A DNA stretch of 64,000 nt from an uncultured Eubacteriales bacterium (GTDB lineage: Bacteria; Bacillota; Clostridia; Oscillospirales; Acutalibacteraceae). Shown piece by piece: positions 35,234-44,548 of this stretch. Under the pieces are notes generated by a model. It ran no database searches and was not told where the DNA came from. It saw only the letters and a program-made list of their open reading frames with translations. Numbering within the stretch: position 1 is the first letter of the stretch; every line of letters begins with the position of its first letter. Location: NCBI GenBank assembly GCA_900315285.1, contig OMYO01000006.1, positions 1 through 64,000 of the forward strand, written 5' to 3'. A program made the position numbers and the translations under genes.

Positions 35234-36000
35234 TCTACGCACTGCTCATCCCATTCCTCGGAACGGTACTCGGCTCCGCATGTGTCTTCTTCATGCGCGG
35301 AAAACTCAATGAAAAGGTGGAGCGGGCCCTGAATGGCTTTGCCGCCGGTGTCATGGTTGCGGCCTCTATTTGGAGCCTGCTGCAGCCTGCCATTGAGGAG
35401 GAATCGGATCGGGGGCGATTTGCTTTTCTTCCCGCCTTTATCGGCTTCTGGCTCGGAATACTCTTTCTCCTACTGCTGGACCACATCATTCCACACTTGC
35501 ACCAGTTCACAGATGAGGCAGAGGGCCCAAAGAGTAAGCTCCAGCGGTCGACCATGATGGTTCTTGCCGTCACGATGCATAACTTGCCAGAGGGAATGGC
35601 CGTCGGCGTCGTCTTTGCCGGTGCTCTCTCCGGGAACTCCCACATTTCAACGGCGGCAGCTATGTCTCTGGCCGTCGGCATTGCCATTCAGAACTTCCCG
35701 GAGGGCGCCATCATCTCGATGCCGCTCCATGCGGAGGGGAAAAGTAAGGGAAAGGCATTCATGGACGGTGCGCTGTCCGGTGCAGTGGAGCCGGTTGGTG
35801 CACTCCTCACCATCCTGCTGGCGGAGGCTATACTGCCTGCCATGCCCTATCTATTGAGCTTTGCGGCAGGCGCCATGATGTATGTGGTCGTTGAGGAGCT
35901 CATTCCCGAGATGTCCTCGGGCAAACATTCCAATGTGGCGACAATCGTATTTACGATAGGCTTCACGCTGATGATGGCGCTGGATGTTGCACTAGGGTGA
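35230..36000 (+). CDS. ZIP-family metal transporter
   Basis: The 256-residue membrane protein has about eight helices. The two conserved ZIP metal-site helices are HNLPEGMAVGVVFAG and QNFPEGAIISMPLHAEG. A His-containing cytoplasmic loop (DHIIPHLHQFTDEAEG) is between helices 3 and 4. Bacterial ZIPs import zinc or other divalent metals. Its start overlaps the ATPase stop by 4 bp, so it belongs to the operon and supports a metal-uptake role for the whole unit. Confidence 0.9.
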   Translation: MIYALLIPFLGTVLGSACVFFMRGKLNEKVERALNGFAAGVMVAASIWSLLQPAIEEESDRGRFAFLPAFIGFWLGILFLLLLDHIIPHLHQFTDEAEGPKSKLQRSTMMVLAVTMHNLPEGMAVGVVFAGALSGNSHISTAAAMSLAVGIAIQNFPEGAIISMPLHAEGKSKGKAFMDGALSGAVEPVGALLTILLAEAILPAMPYLLSFAAGAMMYVVVEELIPEMSSGKHSNVATIVFTIGFTLMMALDVALG

Positions 36001-36271
36001 ATGCTGACGGAAAAGAAGAATTTATTCTCTTCAACATGGATTCTGTGTGAGTTTCGCCCAAGTTATCCCGCAGAGCCAAAAAAGGAGAAAAAGGTGGTAA
36101 AAGGCCACCCTATTCCGCCGAATTTATATTACAAAATTCTATATTATGTAATATATTTTCTCGTTTCAACCAAGAAACTGCTTAGCAAAGGCCGAAAATT
36201 AAACTGAATAGAGTTGAAAATTACCCACTCTTTTCCAATAATGAGGTGTAGGTAGGTATAAATAGAGCTTA

Positions 36272-36288
36272 ATACCCCTAGGGGGTAT
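36272..36288. promoter_or_regulatory. CsoR/RcnR-family-like operator dyad
   Basis: ATACCCCTAGGGGGTAT has inverted ATACCCC/GGGGTAT arms of the kind bound by CsoR-family metal or persulfide sensors in Bacillota (for example the site ahead of copZA). No CsoR gene or target gene is adjacent; it lies about 30 bp downstream of a promoter-like pair. Confidence 0.45.
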
Positions 36289-36314
36289 CTGTGCTTGGAA
36301 CGGGACAGAACGAA

Positions 36315-36348
36315 AGGGGCTGTATCACTTCCCAGTGATACAGCCCCT
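36315..36348. terminator. Strong hairpin, probably the terminator of the DUF368 gene
   Basis: AGGGGCTGTATCAC (36315-36328) and GTGATACAGCCCCT (36335-36348) pair perfectly around a 6-base loop, 17 bp after the minus-strand DUF368 stop. T residues following it on the minus strand are few (TTTCGTT), so its strength is uncertain; it could act in both directions. Confidence 0.7.
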
Positions 36349-36364
36349 CAATTATTGTGAAATT

Positions 36365-37297
36365 TTATTTGTCTCCCAGCTTATAGGCGCCGAGGAATGC
36401 GAGTACCGCAAGAACCACACCGACGATGTACTCCACAACGGAGGTACCGCCAAGGATGGTGCCAATGCTGGTCCAGTGCATGTCGACCATGAAGAAGTTC
36501 TGCAGAATGATGAGGATGGCAGAACCGATAACGAAACCGATAATGCCCCAATAGGTGTTGGTCTCATACTTCTCCAGAAGGACTTTGATGAGCTTGGAGA
36601 TGAAGAAGATGCCGAGCAGGATGCCGACAGCCCAGATGACAAGGACAGCAGCGTCATGCCCCTTGTCCGCACCAGCAGTGGTAAGGCCCTTGACGCAGTT
36701 CATGACCGGATAATAATAACCGACCGTCATGAGGAATGCGGAGCCGGAGACACCGGGGATAACCATGGTGGCCGCGGCGACGGCACCGAGGATGAGCCAG
36801 AGGATGACTTTGCCGAATGTGATGTGGGAGACGTCTGCACTGCCCTGATGCTGGAACAGGAACAGAAGTCCAATGGTGATGGCAAAAGTGATAAGGCAGA
36901 TGATGATGCCAGAAGGACGGGTCTTCTCTGTCTTGACCTTTTTGAACAGCATGGGGAGTCCGCCAATGACCGCACCGAAGAACAGCATGATGGTGGCGAA
37001 CAGGAAGTTGTCCAGACAGTAGGTAATGGCATGGCTTCCGCCGAGGAAGGCGAGGATGACGCCGATGATCAGCGGCAGCAGGAAGAAGATGCTCTTACCG
37101 AATTTCTTAAAGAGATTGCTGATGGAGTTGATGAGTTTCTCATAGACCCCAAGGATGAGGGCGAGGGTGCCGCCGGAGACGCCGGGGATGACGTTGGCGA
37201 GACCCATGATGAAACCGTCAACAATATAGATGATGAACTCCAGCCATTTGGGCCGTTTTTTCGGCTCCTTGGCGGGAACTGTAGTGTCCTGGCTCAT
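36365..37297 (-). CDS. DUF368 membrane protein (PopT-type polyprenyl-phosphate transporter)
   Basis: The 310-residue protein has about nine membrane helices and the family signature DGFIMGLANVIPGVSGGTLALILG near residue 28, with a second internal copy VAAATMVIPGVSGSAFLM, showing the inverted-repeat design. DUF368 proteins have recently been linked to recycling of undecaprenyl phosphate across the membrane for cell-wall synthesis (the PopT family); the role here is by family only. An extended -10 box (TGGTATAAT on the minus strand, 37333-37341) lies 36 bp before the ATG. It is probably transcribed separately from folD. Confidence 0.88.
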   Translation of the reverse strand: MSQDTTVPAKEPKKRPKWLEFIIYIVDGFIMGLANVIPGVSGGTLALILGVYEKLINSISNLFKKFGKSIFFLLPLIIGVILAFLGGSHAITYCLDNFLFATIMLFFGAVIGGLPMLFKKVKTEKTRPSGIIICLITFAITIGLLFLFQHQGSADVSHITFGKVILWLILGAVAAATMVIPGVSGSAFLMTVGYYYPVMNCVKGLTTAGADKGHDAAVLVIWAVGILLGIFFISKLIKVLLEKYETNTYWGIIGFVIGSAILIILQNFFMVDMHWTSIGTILGGTSVVEYIVGVVLAVLAFLGAYKLGDK

Positions 37298-37370
37298 GGG
37301 AGAACCTTCCTTTCTTTTATTGTTGCAAGGAAATTATACCACAGGATGATGAGAATAGAATGAGAGCGCC

Positions 37371-38222
37371 TTATTTAATTAATCCGTGCTGGGCCTTGGC
37401 GGCAATGAGGACATTCCGGGCGAGGAGGGCCGATGTGACCTTGCCGAGGCCCGGCACTGGGGTTATGGCACCAGCGACGTCGTAGACCGCAGGCTCGCAG
37501 CACCCTGAGGTCTTGCCATCCTTGCGAATAACGGAGCAGTCAATGACCGTGGTTCCCGGGGCGATCCACTCCGCCTTCACCGCATTGACTTTTGGAATTG
37601 CAACCACCAGGATATCTGCGTTCTTCGTGAACTTCTCCATATCCTTAGTGTGACTGCTGCAGACGGATACCGTGGCGTGGCGATTTACGAGCATCATTGA
37701 GACCGGCTTGCCAATGACGTTGGAGCGGTTGATAACGGTGACGTTCTGCCCATCCAGAGGAATCTTATAATAGTCGAGAACTTCCATGACCGCCTGAGCA
37801 GTGCAGGGGGTCAGCGCAGTCGGATCCCCGAGGACGGTTTTTCCCATATTGACATCCGTTGAGGAGTCGACGTCCTTTCGCGGGTCAATGGTCTCAGTGA
37901 TGGCCACTTGCTCGTCGATGCTGTCCAGCGGGCGGAACGGCAGGATGCCGTTGACCGCCGGGTCGCAGTTCAGCTCTACCATTTTGGCAATATAGCTCTC
38001 CTGAGAGGCGTCGGCCGGGAGCGCAGCCACTTCCACATCAATGCCCACGGCGGTCAGCGCGGCGGTGGCGCCGCGCTCGTACGCGAGGTCGGGCCCCTTT
38101 TCGCCGACACGGAGGATGGCGAGCTTCGGGACAATGCCCTGCGCCCGCAGTTCCTCAGTCTCTCGGCGGCAGCGCTCCTTGACGGCCTCCGCCACCGGCT
38201 TGCAATCCAAAAGTTTAGACAT
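37371..38222 (-). CDS. folD: Bifunctional methylenetetrahydrofolate dehydrogenase / methenyltetrahydrofolate cyclohydrolase
   Basis: The 283-residue enzyme links 5,10-methylene-THF and 10-formyl-THF. It has the FolD motif near the catalytic Lys (ATAALTAVGIDVEVAALPAD region), NGILPFRPLD, TPCTAQAVMEVLDYY, VINRSNVIGKPVSMMLVNRHATV in the NAD(P) site, and a C-terminal PVPGLGKVTSALLARN. The usual PLP/PGG sequence is modified (GILPFRP, PVPGLG), an acceptable family variant. It follows fchA by 15 bp on the same strand, so the two C1-folate genes form an operon. Confidence 0.94.
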   Translation of the reverse strand: MSKLLDCKPVAEAVKERCRRETEELRAQGIVPKLAILRVGEKGPDLAYERGATAALTAVGIDVEVAALPADASQESYIAKMVELNCDPAVNGILPFRPLDSIDEQVAITETIDPRKDVDSSTDVNMGKTVLGDPTALTPCTAQAVMEVLDYYKIPLDGQNVTVINRSNVIGKPVSMMLVNRHATVSVCSSHTKDMEKFTKNADILVVAIPKVNAVKAEWIAPGTTVIDCSVIRKDGKTSGCCEPAVYDVAGAITPVPGLGKVTSALLARNVLIAAKAQHGLIK

Positions 38223-38237
38223 GATAACGCCCCTTTC

Positions 38238-38870
38238 TCAGCTCAGATGGTCTTCCACGGAAGCATAGATGCGGTCTGCCAGCGCCTCGCCCTCCTCAAG
38301 AAGGGGAAGCAGCTCATTTCGGACTGACTCCACATAATCCGGGTCGTGGATGGATTTCAGGTTGATGATGACGTTGAGCCATGCCATCTGCATGGAGGAT
38401 TTCAGGCAGAGTGCACCGCAGCCAACGTCAGACAGAGCAATGCGGGAGCCTTTCTCAAGCAGTTCCTCTTGCAGCTTCAGGGCTTTATAGGCAATCTTTA
38501 TGATATCAATGGGGGCGGCGACCGCGGTGCGGAGCGCCTCCTGCATTTTCTTCTCTTTCACGGCCTTTTCTTCGTCCGTGCCCGCGGGGAGACCGTAGCA
38601 GCGGGAGAGGGGAAGGAAGTTCTCCGCGTCCCGGTTGATCTGCTGCATGAGCTCGTCCTGCAGCGCGCGGGATTCTTTGAGGATTCGCTGAATGTCCTCC
38701 TCATATTCGGCATATTTTTTCTTGCCCGTGGTGAGGGCGGCCACCATGCCGGCCAGGGCGGAGCCGAGGCTCCCCACGAGGGCGGCAACACTTCCGCCGC
38801 CGGGGACCGGGGCCTTTGAGTTCAGTTCGTCCGTGAATTTTTCACAGGACCAGGATGGAATGGATTCCAT
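38238..38870 (-). CDS. fchA: Methenyl-THF cyclohydrolase / formimino-THF cyclodeaminase family protein
   Basis: The 210-residue helical protein belongs to the FTCD_C family. It has FTDELNSKAPVPGGGSVAAL near the start and the aligned ALAGMVAALTTGKKKY and ALSDVGCGALCLKSSMQMAW motifs. Members of this family act as methenyltetrahydrofolate cyclohydrolase (FchA) in purine fermenters and acetogens, or as cyclodeaminase in histidine breakdown. The neighbouring folD and nearby fhs favour the folate C1 route. It is the first gene of the minus-strand pair. Confidence 0.88.
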   Translation of the reverse strand: MESIPSWSCEKFTDELNSKAPVPGGGSVAALVGSLGSALAGMVAALTTGKKKYAEYEEDIQRILKESRALQDELMQQINRDAENFLPLSRCYGLPAGTDEEKAVKEKKMQEALRTAVAAPIDIIKIAYKALKLQEELLEKGSRIALSDVGCGALCLKSSMQMAWLNVIINLKSIHDPDYVESVRNELLPLLEEGEALADRIYASVEDHLS

Positions 38871-38961
38871 GTTTTTTCCTCCTTGGGATGGGAATTGACA
38901 GGTCTTTGGGGACTCTGGTAAAGTTTATTTAGATTTTACAGAAAATATAGGAGATATCGAA

Positions 38962-39717
38962 ATGAACATCACTTGGGATGCGGATCTCTACGAGAAAAAA
39001 TTTGACTATATCCGCCGCTACGGCGCCGACCTCGTCGAGCTCCTCGACGCCCCCGCCGGCAGTGCGGTCCTTGACCTGGGCTGCGGAAACGGTGCACTCA
39101 CAGAGGTACTGCGGGAGCGGGGCTACCGGGTCATGGGCCTGGACTCCTCGCCGGAACTTCTGGCAGCGGCCCAGAAGAACCATGAGGATATCCGTTTCTT
39201 ACGGGGCGATGCACGGGACTTCGTCCTCGACGATACCGTCGACGCCGTCTTTTCCAATGCGGTCTTCCACTGGATAGACCGGGAGGACCAGGACAAAATG
39301 CTGAACAGTGTATTCCAGGCGTTAAAACCCGGCGGACAGTTCGTGTTTGAATTTGGCGGCCACGGAAATAATGCCTTGATCCATGCTGCGCTGGAAAAGG
39401 AATTCCGTCAGTTCGGCTATGAGTACCATATCCCGTTTTACTTCCCGACCATTGGGGAATATGCTGGTAGGCTGGAACGCGCCGGGTTCAAGGTGACTTA
39501 CGCCATCCTGTTTCCGAGGCCCACAGAGCTGTTCTCCGACAGCGGCATGGCAGATTGGATCCGCATGTTCGTGAAGACGCCGTTTCTCGGCGTGACGCCG
39601 GAGGACCGGGAGGGAATCATAGAGGGGGCCGTGGAACGGCTCCGCTACCCGCTGGAACAGGACGGCACGTGGTATGCCGACTATGTCCGGCTCCGTATGA
39701 AGGCGGTAAAAGAATAA
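38962..39717 (+). CDS. Class I SAM-dependent methyltransferase (trans-aconitate methyltransferase-like)
   Basis: The 251-residue enzyme has motif I VLDLGCGNGALTEVL, YRVMGLDSSPELLAAA, and the post-motif DAVFSNAVFHWIDREDQD seen in trans-aconitate 2-methyltransferase-like proteins, with GGQFVFEFGGHGN after it. The true substrate is unknown. The ATG follows TAGGAGATATCGAA. It is transcribed alone between the convergent fhs and the divergent fchA, and ends at a strong terminator. Confidence 0.85.
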   Translation: MNITWDADLYEKKFDYIRRYGADLVELLDAPAGSAVLDLGCGNGALTEVLRERGYRVMGLDSSPELLAAAQKNHEDIRFLRGDARDFVLDDTVDAVFSNAVFHWIDREDQDKMLNSVFQALKPGGQFVFEFGGHGNNALIHAALEKEFRQFGYEYHIPFYFPTIGEYAGRLERAGFKVTYAILFPRPTELFSDSGMADWIRMFVKTPFLGVTPEDREGIIEGAVERLRYPLEQDGTWYADYVRLRMKAVKE

Positions 39718-39719
39718 GA

Positions 39720-39770
39720 AAAAGGTGTGTTGGAAACCCGCAAGGTTTTGCAGCACACCTTTTTTATTTT
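39720..39770. terminator. Bidirectional terminator between the methyltransferase and fhs
   Basis: AAAGGTGTG (from 39721) pairs with CACACCTTT (from 39754), followed by a T-rich run on the plus strand. Inside is a second small stem (AAACC/GGTTT). On the minus strand A-rich flanks become T residues, so it can also end fhs. Confidence 0.85.
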
Positions 39771-41449
39771 TAGAAGAGACCGGTGATGACTCCGTTCTCG
39801 TCACAGTCAATGCGTTCTGCGGCGGGCCGTTTCGGAAGGCCCGGCATCTTCAGGATGTTTCCGGTCAAAGCTACCAGGAAACCAGCACCTGCGCTGACTG
39901 TCATGTGGCGGACGGTAATGCGGAACCCGGACGGGCGTCCGAGCAGTGCCGGGTCGTCAGAGAGCGAGTACTGGGTCTTGGCCATGCAGATGGGAAGCTT
40001 GTCAAAGCCATTGGCCTCAAACGAGGCAATGTCCTTTAGAGCCTGCGGTGTATAGTCGACGCCGTCTGCTCCATAGACCTTGGTGGCAATGGCGTTGATT
40101 TTTTCCTTTATGGGACTCTCAGCGTCATAGGCGAACTGGAATTGATTGTCGCCGTTCTCGCAGAGGTCGATGACCTCTTTGGCGAGCTCAATGCCGCCGT
40201 CTCCGCCGTGCTCCCATACCTCGGACAGGCATACATTGACGCCGAGTTCTTTGCACTTCCGAGTGACGAGCTCCACTTCTGCGTCGGTGTCATTGACAAA
40301 CTTGTTGATGGCAACAACACACGGGAGGCCATAGACCTGCGTGATGTTCTCGACATGCTTCAGCAGGTTTGGCAGGCCTTTTTCCAGAGCTTCCAGATTT
40401 TCCTCGCCAAGCTCGGTCTTTGGAACGCCGCCGTTGTATTTCAGGGCCTTGATGGTGGCAACGATGACAACGGCATCCGGACGCAGGCCGGCGTAGCGGC
40501 ACTTGATGTCGAGGAACTTCTCCGCACCGAGGTCGGCACCGAAGCCCGCCTCTGTGACGACATAGTCGCCGAGGTGCATTGCCATTTTTGTGGCCATAAC
40601 GGAGTTGCAGCCGTGGGCAATGTTGGCAAACGGGCCTCCGTGGACAAAGGCCGGGGTTCCCTCGAGGGTCTGGACGAGATTGGGCTTCAGAGCGTCCTTG
40701 AGCAGTGCGGTCATGGCGCCTTCGGCCTTAAGGTCGTGGGCGGTGACAGGCTTGCCCTCATAGTTGTAGGCAACGACAGTGCGTGCCAGGCGATCTTTTA
40801 AGTCCTTCAGGTCCGTGGCAAGACAGAGGGTGGCCATGATTTCCGAGGCGACGGTGATATCAAAGCCGTCCTCTCTGGGAACGCCCTGCATGCGGCCACC
40901 GAGGCCGTCCACAATGTTGCGGAGCTGCCGGTCGTTCATGTCGACACAGCGTCTCCAGGTAATATTCTTTACGTCAATGCCGAGCTCATTTCCCTGCTGG
41001 ATATGGTTGTCCAGCATGGCTGCCAGCAGGTTGTTGGCTGCGCCAATGGCGTGCATGTCGCCTGTAAAGTGGAGGTTGATGTCCTCCATGGGAATGACCT
41101 GGGCATATCCGCCGCCGGCGGCACCGCCCTTCAGACCGAAGACCGGTCCGAGGGATGGCTCCCGAAGTGCAATGACGGTGTTTTTCCCGAGTTTACGGAG
41201 TGCGTCACCGACGCCCACCGTGGTGGTGGTCTTTCCCTCACCGGCCGGGGTGGGGTTGATGGCGGTGACAAGAATCAGTTTGGCCGGATCGCCCTTTTTC
41301 GGCTCGTTCAGCAGAGAGTAGTCGACCTTGGCCTTGTATTTTCCATAGTAGTCAAACTGGTCCTCGGTGAGCCCGATGGATGACGCAATTTGTCCAATTG
41401 GCTGTGGTGTGGCTTCCTGTGCGATCTCAATATCACTTTTATAACCCAT
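39770..41449 (-). CDS. fhs: Formate-tetrahydrofolate ligase
   Basis: The 559-residue enzyme makes 10-formyl-THF from formate, THF and ATP. The P-loop is [13 protein letters not shown] at about 67-79, with [40 protein letters not shown] and a C-terminal [16 protein letters not shown]. Start: ATG 41449 ([13 protein letters not shown]) fits the family and has AAAGGTG 9 bases upstream; the frame extends to a GTG at 41461, which seems less likely. Together with fchA and folD it gives the folate half of a C1 pathway; whether a Wood-Ljungdahl route exists cannot be told from this window. Confidence 0.97.
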   Translation of the reverse strand: MGYKSDIEIAQEATPQPIGQIASSIGLTEDQFDYYGKYKAKVDYSLLNEPKKGDPAKLILVTAINPTPAGEGKTTTTVGVGDALRKLGKNTVIALREPSLGPVFGLKGGAAGGGYAQVIPMEDINLHFTGDMHAIGAANNLLAAMLDNHIQQGNELGIDVKNITWRRCVDMNDRQLRNIVDGLGGRMQGVPREDGFDITVASEIMATLCLATDLKDLKDRLARTVVAYNYEGKPVTAHDLKAEGAMTALLKDALKPNLVQTLEGTPAFVHGGPFANIAHGCNSVMATKMAMHLGDYVVTEAGFGADLGAEKFLDIKCRYAGLRPDAVVIVATIKALKYNGGVPKTELGEENLEALEKGLPNLLKHVENITQVYGLPCVVAINKFVNDTDAEVELVTRKCKELGVNVCLSEVWEHGGDGGIELAKEVIDLCENGDNQFQFAYDAESPIKEKINAIATKVYGADGVDYTPQALKDIASFEANGFDKLPICMAKTQYSLSDDPALLGRPSGFRITVRHMTVSAGAGFLVALTGNILKMPGLPKRPAAERIDCDENGVITGLF

Positions 41450-41497
41450 GATCGTCAACACCTTTCCAAGATTATTTCATATTCCCTTCATTTCCAC

Positions 41498-41551
41498 ATT
41501 TTACACTAAGATTCCGGGCCATTGCAACCGCGTCGGCGAATGCTGTATAAT
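41498..41551. promoter_or_regulatory. Divergent promoters sharing one palindromic -35 box (fhs and the prfA operon)
   Basis: The hexamer TTGCAA at 41522-41527 is its own reverse complement. Eighteen bp to the right is TATAAT (41546-41551), serving DUF951-prfA on the plus strand. Eighteen bp to the left is ATTTTA (41498-41503), which is TAAAAT on the minus strand and serves fhs. Both halves look like good housekeeping promoters using the same -35 bases. Confidence 0.6.
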
Positions 41552-41613
41552 GCTGTATATTTATTACATTTAAAAGAAAATGAATCAATCTGCGGGAAAA
41601 GGGGGGAACTGTC

Positions 41614-41814
41614 TTGGATCTCGCTCTTGGCGATGTAGTTACCATGAAGAAAAAACACCCTTGCGGCAGCGCACAGTTTACCGTGACACGTGTGGGAATG
41701 GACATAAAGCTCCGCTGTGAGAAGTGCGGGCGGGAGGTCATGCTTCCGCGCAAGAAGGCTGAGCGGGCCATTCGGGCAGTGAATCGCCCCCAGGAAGGGA
41801 AATCCGATGTTTGA
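41614..41814 (+). CDS. DUF951 family small protein
   Basis: The 66-residue protein matches DUF951. It has the opening [20 protein letters not shown], a central [20 protein letters not shown] with a CxxC that may hold zinc, and a short basic tail. The family is common in Bacillota and often next to translation or ribosome-linked genes; its function is not established. The start is TTG 41614 with AAGGGGGGAAC upstream. The end overlaps prfA by 8 bp, so translation is coupled to release factor 1. Confidence 0.88.
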   Translation: MDLALGDVVTMKKKHPCGSAQFTVTRVGMDIKLRCEKCGREVMLPRKKAERAIRAVNRPQEGKSDV

Positions 41815-42886
41815 GAAACTGCCGGCCGTAGAGGACCGGTTTGAAAAGATACAGAAAATGCTTTCGGACCCGGAGGTCACCTCGGACATTGGGGAATATA
41901 CCAAGCTCATGAAGGAGCTCAGCTCGCTGACCCCGGTCGTGGAGAAATATCGCCAGTGGGTCAAGGCAGAGGATGATGGGCGGCAGGCAAAAGCACTGCT
42001 CGAAGAGGGCGGTCAAGACCCGGAACTCAAGGAACTGGCCTCGGAGGAACTGGAGGAGGCCCGGCAGAATGCACTGCAGTTTGCCGAGGAGCTGAAAGTC
42101 CTGTTGCTCCCCAAGGATCCCAACGACGACCGAAATGTCATTCTGGAGATCCGAGCCGGCACCGGGGGAGAAGAGGCGGCACTTTTTGCGGGCACGCTGT
42201 TCCGCATGTACAGCATGTATGCTGAGAACAAGGGGTTCCATATCGACGTCCTGAATGAGAATGCCACGGAGCTCGGGGGCTTTAAGGAGATCTCGGTGGA
42301 GATCACCGGCCAGGGTGCCTACTCCCGTTTTAAGTTTGAGAGCGGCGTCCATCGCGTCCAGCGGGTTCCGGAGACCGAGTCCCAGGGCCGCATCCAGACG
42401 TCCACTGCCACTGTGGCGGTATTGCCGGAGGCCGAAGATGTGGACGTGGACCTCGACATGAACGACATTCAAATTGACACGTTCCGCTCCAGCGGGGCCG
42501 GCGGACAGCACATAAACAAGACGAGTTCTGCCATTCGAGTCACGCACATTCCCACCGGAATGGTGGTGGAGTGCCAGGACGAGCGGAGCCAGCACAAGAA
42601 CAAGGATCGCGCCCTGAAAATTCTCCGCTCCCGCCTTCTCGAGAAGGAGCAGGAGAAACAGCACGAGGAAATTGCCGGACAGCGCCGGGCAATGGTCGGC
42701 ACCGGAGACCGCTCCGAGCGCATTCGCACCTATAATTTCCCCCAGGGCCGCGTATCAGACCATCGCATTGGGCTCACGCTCTATAAGATCGAGTCTATTG
42801 TGAACGGCGACCTGGATGAAATCATCGACGCACTCATTACCGCCGACACAACCGAGAAATTAAAAGAAGCAGGAGATACCGAATGA
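41807..42886 (+). CDS. prfA: Peptide chain release factor 1
   Basis: The 359-residue protein ends translation at UAA and UAG. The catalytic GGQ lies at about 232-234 in [20 protein letters not shown]. The stop-codon-reading PXT-type motif region is [20 protein letters not shown]. It follows DUF951 and overlaps the tsaC start by 4 bp. The N-terminal helical domain and length are typical. PrmC (hemK), which usually follows prfA and methylates the GGQ Gln, is not here; tsaC comes directly after. Confidence 0.97.
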   Translation: MFEKLPAVEDRFEKIQKMLSDPEVTSDIGEYTKLMKELSSLTPVVEKYRQWVKAEDDGRQAKALLEEGGQDPELKELASEELEEARQNALQFAEELKVLLLPKDPNDDRNVILEIRAGTGGEEAALFAGTLFRMYSMYAENKGFHIDVLNENATELGGFKEISVEITGQGAYSRFKFESGVHRVQRVPETESQGRIQTSTATVAVLPEAEDVDVDLDMNDIQIDTFRSSGAGGQHINKTSSAIRVTHIPTGMVVECQDERSQHKNKDRALKILRSRLLEKEQEKQHEEIAGQRRAMVGTGDRSERIRTYNFPQGRVSDHRIGLTLYKIESIVNGDLDEIIDALITADTTEKLKEAGDTE

Positions 42887-43899
42887 AGACCCGCATGCTC
42901 TCTCCGGGCGACGCAGAAGTGGCCGGGGAGATCCTTCGGAGGGGCGGCCTTGTTGCCATCCCCACAGAGACTGTCTACGGTCTCGCGGCCAATGCCTTGA
43001 ACGGCGAGGCCGTCGCCAATATCTTTAAAGCAAAGGGGCGTCCCATGGACAACCCCCTTATTGTACATATTACAGAGTTAGAGCAGCTGGAGGATCAGGA
43101 CCTTGTGGCCTATGTCCCCTCGGCGGTATATGACCTGGCGGAGGCCTACTGGCCGGGACCGCTGACCATCATCATGGAGAAAGGCTCTGCCATTCCGGAT
43201 GAGGTCTCAGCAGGTCTGGACACCGTGGCCATCCGTATGCCTTCCCATCCGGTGGCACGCTCCATTATCAAGGCGGCCGGCGTGCCGCTGGCTGCCCCTT
43301 CCGCCAATACATCCGGCCTCCCGAGCCCGACGACGGCGGCCCACGTGGCAGAGGACATGGATGGCAAGATAGACGCCATTGTCGACGGTGGCCCGTGTTC
43401 TGTGGGCGTCGAGTCCACCGTCGTGACACTTTGTACTGAGACGCCGCGCATCCTCCGCCCAGGCGGAGTCACTCCAGAAATGCTGGAGGAAGTTCTCGGG
43501 GACGTGGATATTGACCAAGCTGTCCTCGGAAAGCTCAAAGAGGGGGAACGGGCTGCCTCTCCCGGAATGAAGTACAAACACTATTCCCCCAAGGCAGAGG
43601 TCTACATTGTCCGCGGTTCCCTTTCGCAGTTTGCGGAATTTGTCAACGCCAAGGACCCCGAGACCACCTGTGCTCTGGTCTTCGACGGCGAGGAGGAGAG
43701 TATTCGCTGCAAGACGCTCCCCTTCGGCGCGGAGGGCGACGAGTCCGCCCAGGCCAACCGCCTGTTCTATGATCTCCGGACCTGTGACGACTTGGGAATA
43801 AAGAATATCTATGTCCGCTGTCCGTCCTCGGAGGGCGTCGGCCTTGCCGTCATGAATCGGCTGCTCCGCGCTGCGGAATACCGGTTTATTGATCTCTGA
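42883..43899 (+). CDS. tsaC: L-threonylcarbamoyladenylate synthase (Sua5/YwlC type)
   Basis: The 338-residue enzyme makes threonylcarbamoyl-AMP for the t6A37 modification of ANN-decoding tRNAs. It has the YrdC domain (1-205) with the motif [50 protein letters not shown] and [14 protein letters not shown]. It also has the extra C-terminal Sua5 domain (about 230-338), typical of the long form. It sits between prfA and coaE with short overlaps, as in other Bacillota operons where prfA and ywlC are close. Confidence 0.95.
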   Translation: MKTRMLSPGDAEVAGEILRRGGLVAIPTETVYGLAANALNGEAVANIFKAKGRPMDNPLIVHITELEQLEDQDLVAYVPSAVYDLAEAYWPGPLTIIMEKGSAIPDEVSAGLDTVAIRMPSHPVARSIIKAAGVPLAAPSANTSGLPSPTTAAHVAEDMDGKIDAIVDGGPCSVGVESTVVTLCTETPRILRPGGVTPEMLEEVLGDVDIDQAVLGKLKEGERAASPGMKYKHYSPKAEVYIVRGSLSQFAEFVNAKDPETTCALVFDGEEESIRCKTLPFGAEGDESAQANRLFYDLRTCDDLGIKNIYVRCPSSEGVGLAVMNRLLRAAEYRFIDL

Positions 43900-43909
43900 G
43901 GTGGCGCCC

Positions 43910-44548
43910 ATGAAAAACGGCAGTATCATAGGACTGACTGGGCAGACCGGCGCCGGAAAGACCACGGTGGCCAGGCTGTTTTCTGAGTACGGATACCCGG
44001 TGGTCGACGCGGATAAAACCGCACGTATGGTCACAGAAAAGGGCTCCCCGGTGCTGGAAACGCTTGCGGAGACCTTTGGCAGGGAAATCCTGTTCCCAGA
44101 TGGGACACTAAATCGCCCGGAACTTGCCAAGCGGGCCTTTGCAGACAGGACACATACGGAGGCGCTGGACCGAATTACCCATCCGGCCATTGTGGCCCTC
44201 ATGCGCAAACAGGCACAGGAAGCCTTCGCAAGCGGTGCAGAGGCGGTCGTCTTTGACGCGTCGCAGCTCTTTGAGTCGGGCCTGGAAAGGGAATGCGCCG
44301 CTGTTGTGTCGGTCGTTGCCCCGGAGACGCTGAGAAGACAGCGTATCATGGAGCGGGACGGAATATCCCGCGAGGCTGCAGACGCCCGCATGGGTGCCCA
44401 GCACGACCAGACATTTTTCCGGGAACACTCGGACTTCCTGGTGGAAAATGCGGGCAGCCCGGAGGAACTCCGAGAGGCGGTGCAGGAGACTGTGCGGCAA
44501 CTGAGACAAAAACTTGTGACAGGGGGCGACAAACTTGAGCAGCAATAA
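43910..44548 (+). CDS. coaE: Dephospho-CoA kinase
   Basis: The 212-residue kinase catalyses the last step of coenzyme A synthesis. The P-loop is GLTGQTGAGKTTVARLF, and the following YPVVDADKTARMVT holds the conserved D.D. ITHPAIVALMRKQ and the lid region RQRIMERDGISREAADARM also fit. ATG 43910 is chosen because GAGGTGG lies five bases upstream; a TTG at 43889 would extend it by seven residues into the tsaC gene. The end overlaps the next gene by 14 bp. Confidence 0.94.
   Translation: MKNGSIIGLTGQTGAGKTTVARLFSEYGYPVVDADKTARMVTEKGSPVLETLAETFGREILFPDGTLNRPELAKRAFADRTHTEALDRITHPAIVALMRKQAQEAFASGAEAVVFDASQLFESGLERECAAVVSVVAPETLRRQRIMERDGISREAADARMGAQHDQTFFREHSDFLVENAGSPEELREAVQETVRQLRQKLVTGGDKLEQQ

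Larger units (their letters stand above)
36001..36364. other. Convergent intergenic region with a promoter-like pair, a CsoR-like dyad and a hairpin
   Basis: No convincing gene lies here; a 68-codon frame directly after the ZIP stop has no ribosome site and an unnatural composition. TTGAAA (36214-36219) and AATAAT (36237-36242), 17 bp apart, look like a promoter. ATACCCC and GGGGTAT arms form the dyad at 36272-36288. A 14-bp perfect hairpin (36315-36328 with 36335-36348) follows. Together they could produce a small RNA of about 100 nt, or be remains of a lost gene. Confidence 0.45.

Noticed and set aside
36001-36207. 68-codon frame right after the ZIP gene
   Set aside because: The ATG directly follows the previous stop with no ribosome site; sequence lacks any family features.
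36335-37363. 342-codon plus-strand frame opposite the DUF368 gene
   Set aside because: Highly acidic low-complexity product typical of the reverse strand of a membrane-protein gene.
43207-44532. 441-codon minus-strand frame opposite tsaC and coaE
   Set aside because: Spans two well-supported genes on the other strand and shows a Ser/Arg-rich shadow composition.
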